Below are positions 60,936 to 64,000 of a stretch of 64,000 bases of DNA, piece after piece; within the stretch, counting starts at the first letter, position 1; each line of letters begins with the position of its first letter. This DNA is from Parascedosporium putredinis. Lineage: Eukaryota; Ascomycota; Sordariomycetes; Microascales; Microascaceae. The translations under genes were made by a program, and so were the position numbers. The stretch is taken from positions 2,852,001 through 2,916,000 of the forward strand of contig CASHTG010000015.1 in assembly GCA_949357655.1 (NCBI GenBank), given 5' to 3'. Below the pieces are notes generated by a model. That model was not told where the DNA came from, did no database searches, and worked only from the letters and a program-made list of their open reading frames with translations.

Positions 60936-61210
60936 TAGAATCACTCCATCTCCACTCCTCTCGGACCCTTCCCCGATCTCCTCGGACGGTGGGGAAAACT
61001 CGATCAAAACTCATAAATCAACCCGCGAGCAGTCCCTTATTCTCCGGGCCTTTTATTGAAACACCAATTGCGGATTTGTGACGCCTTGGAGATTCCCATC
61101 CCTCTTACACTTTTGCGATACGACTATTAGGCCCATCTTTCAGTCCGTACGCCTGTGCTCTGTTCACTTTTTTCTCCCACGTCTTCTCCCTCTTCTCCAC
61201 ATATCTCAAC

Positions 61211-62481
61211 ATGACGGCTAGCGACGGCGCACCCGTCGACACCCCGCCGAGGGCACCCTCGCCAGTCCACAAATTCGGGACTTTGGCCGTCCACGCAGGA
61301 TCTCCCCACGACCCAGCCACCGGCGCCGTGATTGAAGCCATCTCGCTTTCCACCACCTTTGCGCAAACCGCCGTGGGCAAGCCTGTAGGCGAGTACGAAT
61401 ACTCGCGCTCTAGCAACCCCAACCGCGACAATTTCGAAAAGGCGGTCGCCGCTCTAGAGCACGCCAAGTATGCGCTGGCCTTCTCCTCGGGCAGCGCCAC
61501 CACCGCCAACATTCTGCAGTCTCTAGCCTCGGGCTCCCATGTCGTCTCCGTGTCGGACGTCTATGGCGGCACTCATCGATACTTTACCCAAGTCGCCAAG
61601 GCGCACGGCGTAAAGGTCACGTTTACACCCGAGATCGAGGTCGATATCAGCGCCCACATCACCGATCAGACCAAGCTCATATGGATCGAGACTCCCAGTA
61701 ACCCGACCTTGAGACTAGTGGACATCAGAGCCGTTGCGACGGTGGCCCACGCCCGCGGCGTCATGGTCGTCGTCGACAACACCTTCCTCTCCCCTACGTC
61801 CAGAACCCGCTCGACCTTGGCGCCGATATCGTCGTGCACTCCGTGACCAAGTATATCAACGGCCATAGCGACGTCGTCATGGGCGTCGCCGCCTTCAACA
61901 GCGAGGAGCTCAAGACTCGCCTCAGCTTTCTCCAAAACGCCATCGGCGCCGTTCCATCCGCCTTTGATTGTTGGCTGGCGCACCGCGGCCTCAAGACCCT
62001 CCACCTCAGGGCGCGCGAGGCCACGAAAATGCCACCGCGGTGGCCGAAACTCTGGAATCGAGCCCCCACGTCATCTCCGTCAACTATCCCGGCCTAAACT
62101 CCCATCCCCACCGCCACGTAGCTCTGAAGCAGCACCGCGATGGAATGGGCGGCGGTATGCTGTCCTTCCGTATCCGCGGCGGCCACAGCGCGGCCGAGCG
62201 CTTCTGCCAGCGCACTGCCATATTCACTCTCGCCGAGAGCCTTGGTGGCATCGAGCCTGGTAGAGGTACCCAGCAGCATGACCCACGCCGGAATTCCCAA
62301 AGACCAACGTGAGGCCGTTGGCGTATTTGACGACCTCGTACGCATCAGCTGCGGTGTTGAGGATGCCGATGATCTCGTCCAGGACGTCCTTCGGGCCCTC
62401 GAAAAGGCCGTGACCGAGACCACCCAGGAAGGGTCTAAGAATGGCGTAACCAATGGAACGAATGGCAGCCTTGCGCACTAG
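61211..62481 (+). CDS. CYS3: cystathionine gamma-lyase
   Basis: PLP enzyme that cleaves cystathionine to cysteine, 2-oxobutyrate and ammonia, the last step of reverse transsulfuration. Single exon. Start MTASDGAPVDTPPRAPSPVH; then FGTLAVHAGSPHDPATGAVI, YEYSRSSNPNRDNFEKAVAA, SSGSATTANILQS and SDVYGGTHRYFTQVA. The PLP lysine is in VVHSVTKYINGHSDVVMGVA (about 61834-61880). QNAIGAVPSAFDCWLAHRGL, GGGMLSFRI and ESLGGIESLVEVPSSMTHAG are typical of the gamma-lyase subgroup. Three breaks: C-run at 61792-61795 (four for five, LSPYVQNPLDLG), A-run at 62025-62028 (four for five, EATKNATAVAE) and two missing bases at about 62253 (GGIE-S-LVEV). Repaired length 424 residues, normal. The C-terminal Asn/Gly/Thr extension (GSKNGVTNGTNGSLAH) is lineage-specific. 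Confidence 0.93.
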
Positions 62482-63048
62482 AAGCGGGACAGTTGTTTGC
62501 GATTTAGAACCGTGTCTTCCGGATTTTTAGACGGGCGGAGAGAAAACGAGTGGAGGTCATCATCGGTCATTAGTGCCGCAAAAAAGCCCAAAGATAGATC
62601 TAGTTAGTTAATGAGAGATGAATTTCAAGAGACGAAACGTGTTTCTGCAGAGCATATCCGTCCGGGAGATGTGCTGCGAGCCCAGAAGTGACGCTACCAC
62701 CTTTTCCCTCTACCAACTAGAAGCTCTGGATAGCTATCGACTAACCAAAGCCGCAACGGACACCGCCTTGACACTGGCTTTCAAAAGCACATAACATACT
62801 CTATTTGGCTTGGCGAGGAGAGGGAGTTTACGCGAAAGAAATGAGAAAAATAATCTTGTTGTTTCGTTAGGTCGTATCGTTATTAATCGACATCATAATT
62901 CATCGTCCGGAGCGCCAATCTACATAAACCGCCCCGTGAGAGAAACCACCCTGAGCACCTTGGCAAACGAAAGAAAAGATGAAAAAGGAAAGAGAGGACT
63001 ATGAAAAGGAGGGCCCCCATGTCTTCCATGTATAATGTTAAGTGCAAA
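62482..63048. other. convergent intergenic region
   Basis: 3' flanks of CYS3 and of the partial gene beyond. No feature seen. Confidence 0.45.
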
Positions 63049-64000
63049 TTAGGCTATACCCGGGCCTTGTGCCTCATCATCGTTGCTAAGGGGCTGGAGG
63101 GATAACTGGGTGGGAGCAATTTCTGCATGTTCTTCAACCTGCTGAAGAGGACCCGGGGGCGGCAGCTCTACAAGATCCTCGAGGTGTTCTAAAGGCAGCG
63201 CATTGGCTGTTTCTGGGCTCAGCGAGCTCCGGTGCTCCGTTAGTTTGTTCATCCCCGTGCACGCGGTTTGCGCAATGGCGTGTAGTTCATCCAAGGTTCC
63301 CTTGTTGCAGTTTGGAAACGTGTCGTCAATGCTCCGCAGCCACGTTGAGGTGGGGTTGGCCACGAGGCTTTGGTAGGCAACGGTATCCCATTCCGATGGC
63401 CTCACGGGTTTGGGCGGCACCGGCTTGGTTTCCAAGGCCCAGGGTTTGTTATTCCCTGACGGGGCAGCCATGTCGCGGTGGTCATCACCAGAATCGGGTC
63501 CGAGTTTGCCCAAGCCCGTGACAACTTCGACAAAACGGCGGGAAAGGCAGCGCTTGAACCCACGGGGGTCGTCAAGATCGAAATTCCGGTGTGCCACTAA
63601 TTCGTCGTCTGTACCGTAGAAGTCATAGCCAAGCCGACTGGCTCTGCAAACACGAAGGTTTGGCAGAGCCTCGCGGACAACCAGGGCGATCCAGACATCC
63701 CCTTCGTTAGGACAAGAACCAGACATTCCGACCCACAAGACCTTGGAGGGGCTTAACTCATTAGGTGCCGTACCAGCAACTTTGAGATACACCTCGTTGA
63801 GGAAGAGCTCGCGAAGGGTGTTCCCAAAAGAACCCCGGCGGAAGCGAAAAAATCGGCCGATATTTCAACTCGCTTGAGCTCTAAACTGCTGAGCCTCTGA
63901 AAGGGCAGTCGGGGGTTTGGGAGAGCCATGACAGCCCATTCATCCACATCTAGGGCCGTCGAGAGCGTGTGCTTGATAGCCTTAGGTGGACGATAATCGC
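63049..64000 (-). CDS. 3' part of an unrecognised protein, possibly F-box type (runs off the window)
   Basis: Only the C-terminal part is in the window; the start lies beyond 64000. The readable part begins in a frame containing PFQRLSSLELKRVEISADFF, crosses a T-run at about 63851-63856 (six where seven are needed) and continues FRFRRGSFGNTLRELFLNEV, YLKVAGTAP, SEPSKVLWVG-like strand-turn segments and YDFYGTDDELVAHRNFDLDD, and ends EDLVELPPPG ... AQGPGIA. Alternating leucine-rich strand and helix units of the L.L..V.IS...FFRF kind are common in large fungal F-box/LRR-like proteins, usually with an N-terminal F-box that cannot be seen here. No zinc finger, signal peptide or membrane span. Identification is tentative. 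Confidence 0.6.

Larger units (their letters stand above)
56942..61210. other. 4.3-kb gene-free region
   Basis: Divergent interval between the Zn2Cys6 gene and CYS3. Holds an AT and a GT microsatellite, many GATCAATTG-like words, a TGACGT/GCGTCA pair and a GTGCCAGC tandem array. The frame at 60347-60736 (+) is Ser/Pro/Leu-rich leader-type sequence and not supported as a gene. The 250 bases before 61211 are C/T-rich and likely the CYS3 leader. Confidence 0.5.

Noticed and set aside
3229..62481. Pseudogenes or RIP-damaged gene copies
   Set aside because: RIP leaves C-to-T substitutions and stops; here codons between the breaks are conserved and there are no substitution stops.
1..64000. CRISPR array, transposon, viral insertion or biosynthetic cluster
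   Set aside because: No spaced direct repeats, transposase, reverse transcriptase, capsid or clustered biosynthetic enzymes were recognised on either strand.

Overview
The window is nuclear DNA of a filamentous ascomycete, most likely a Sordariomycete. Genes carry short introns (about 50-155 nt) with GTRNGT-type donors, CTAAC/CTGAC branch sites and YAG acceptors. Coding sequence is GC-rich, and the products are typical Pezizomycotina proteins: a NUC-1-type bHLH regulator, a Zn2Cys6 factor, a DUF7707-like GPI-anchored protein and an MRGE-type alpha-tubulin. Genus cannot be fixed by eye; the NUC-1 N-terminus looks Hypocreales-like, which is only an impression.

Layout. 3.2-5.5 kb (+) nuc-1 phosphate regulator; 6.5-6.8 kb (-) PCC1 (KEOPS); 9.5-11.6 kb (+) CDC14 phosphatase; 12.4-14.7 kb (-) phosphoglucomutase; 17.7-18.9 kb (+) unrecognised protein; 21.2-22.0 kb (-) small secreted GPI protein; 22-27.6 kb gene-free and repeat-rich; 27.6-29.2 kb (+) 3-beta-HSD-family SDR; 29.6-32.6 kb (-) unrecognised 932-residue protein; 34.0-36.1 kb (-) She3-like coiled coil; 36.1-39.8 kb gene-free; 39.9-42.5 kb (-) PTA1/symplekin; 43.4-43.8 kb (+) COA3; 44.3-46.5 kb (-) Sds3/Dep1-family subunit; 47.4-49.3 kb (+) NOP12; 49.9-51.8 kb (-) alpha-tubulin; 53.6-54.7 kb (+) RPF2; 55.4-56.9 kb (-) Zn2Cys6 factor; 57-61.2 kb gene-free; 61.2-62.5 kb (+) cystathionine gamma-lyase; 63.0 kb to window end (-) 3' part of an unrecognised, possibly F-box-type protein.

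The genes are scattered housekeeping functions (phosphate and sulfur metabolism, mitotic exit, glycogen/sugar-phosphate metabolism, mRNA 3'-end formation, chromatin, ribosome assembly, cytoskeleton, cytochrome oxidase assembly). There is no biosynthetic cluster, mobile element, virus-like gene, tRNA, rRNA or CRISPR array that I could recognise. PTA1/COA3 and the Sds3-family gene/NOP12 are divergent pairs.

The strongest unusual signal is technical or evolutionary. Most conserved genes are interrupted by single frame breaks, and nearly every break lies in a homopolymer where one missing base (or two in runs that should be seven C) restores the family sequence. Internal in-frame stops from substitutions are not seen, so these are best treated as intact genes in a sequence with run-length undercalls. 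Exon coordinates are my hand-made splice models; spans of broken genes run from the start codon to the inferred true stop. I did not find a convincing new biological system.
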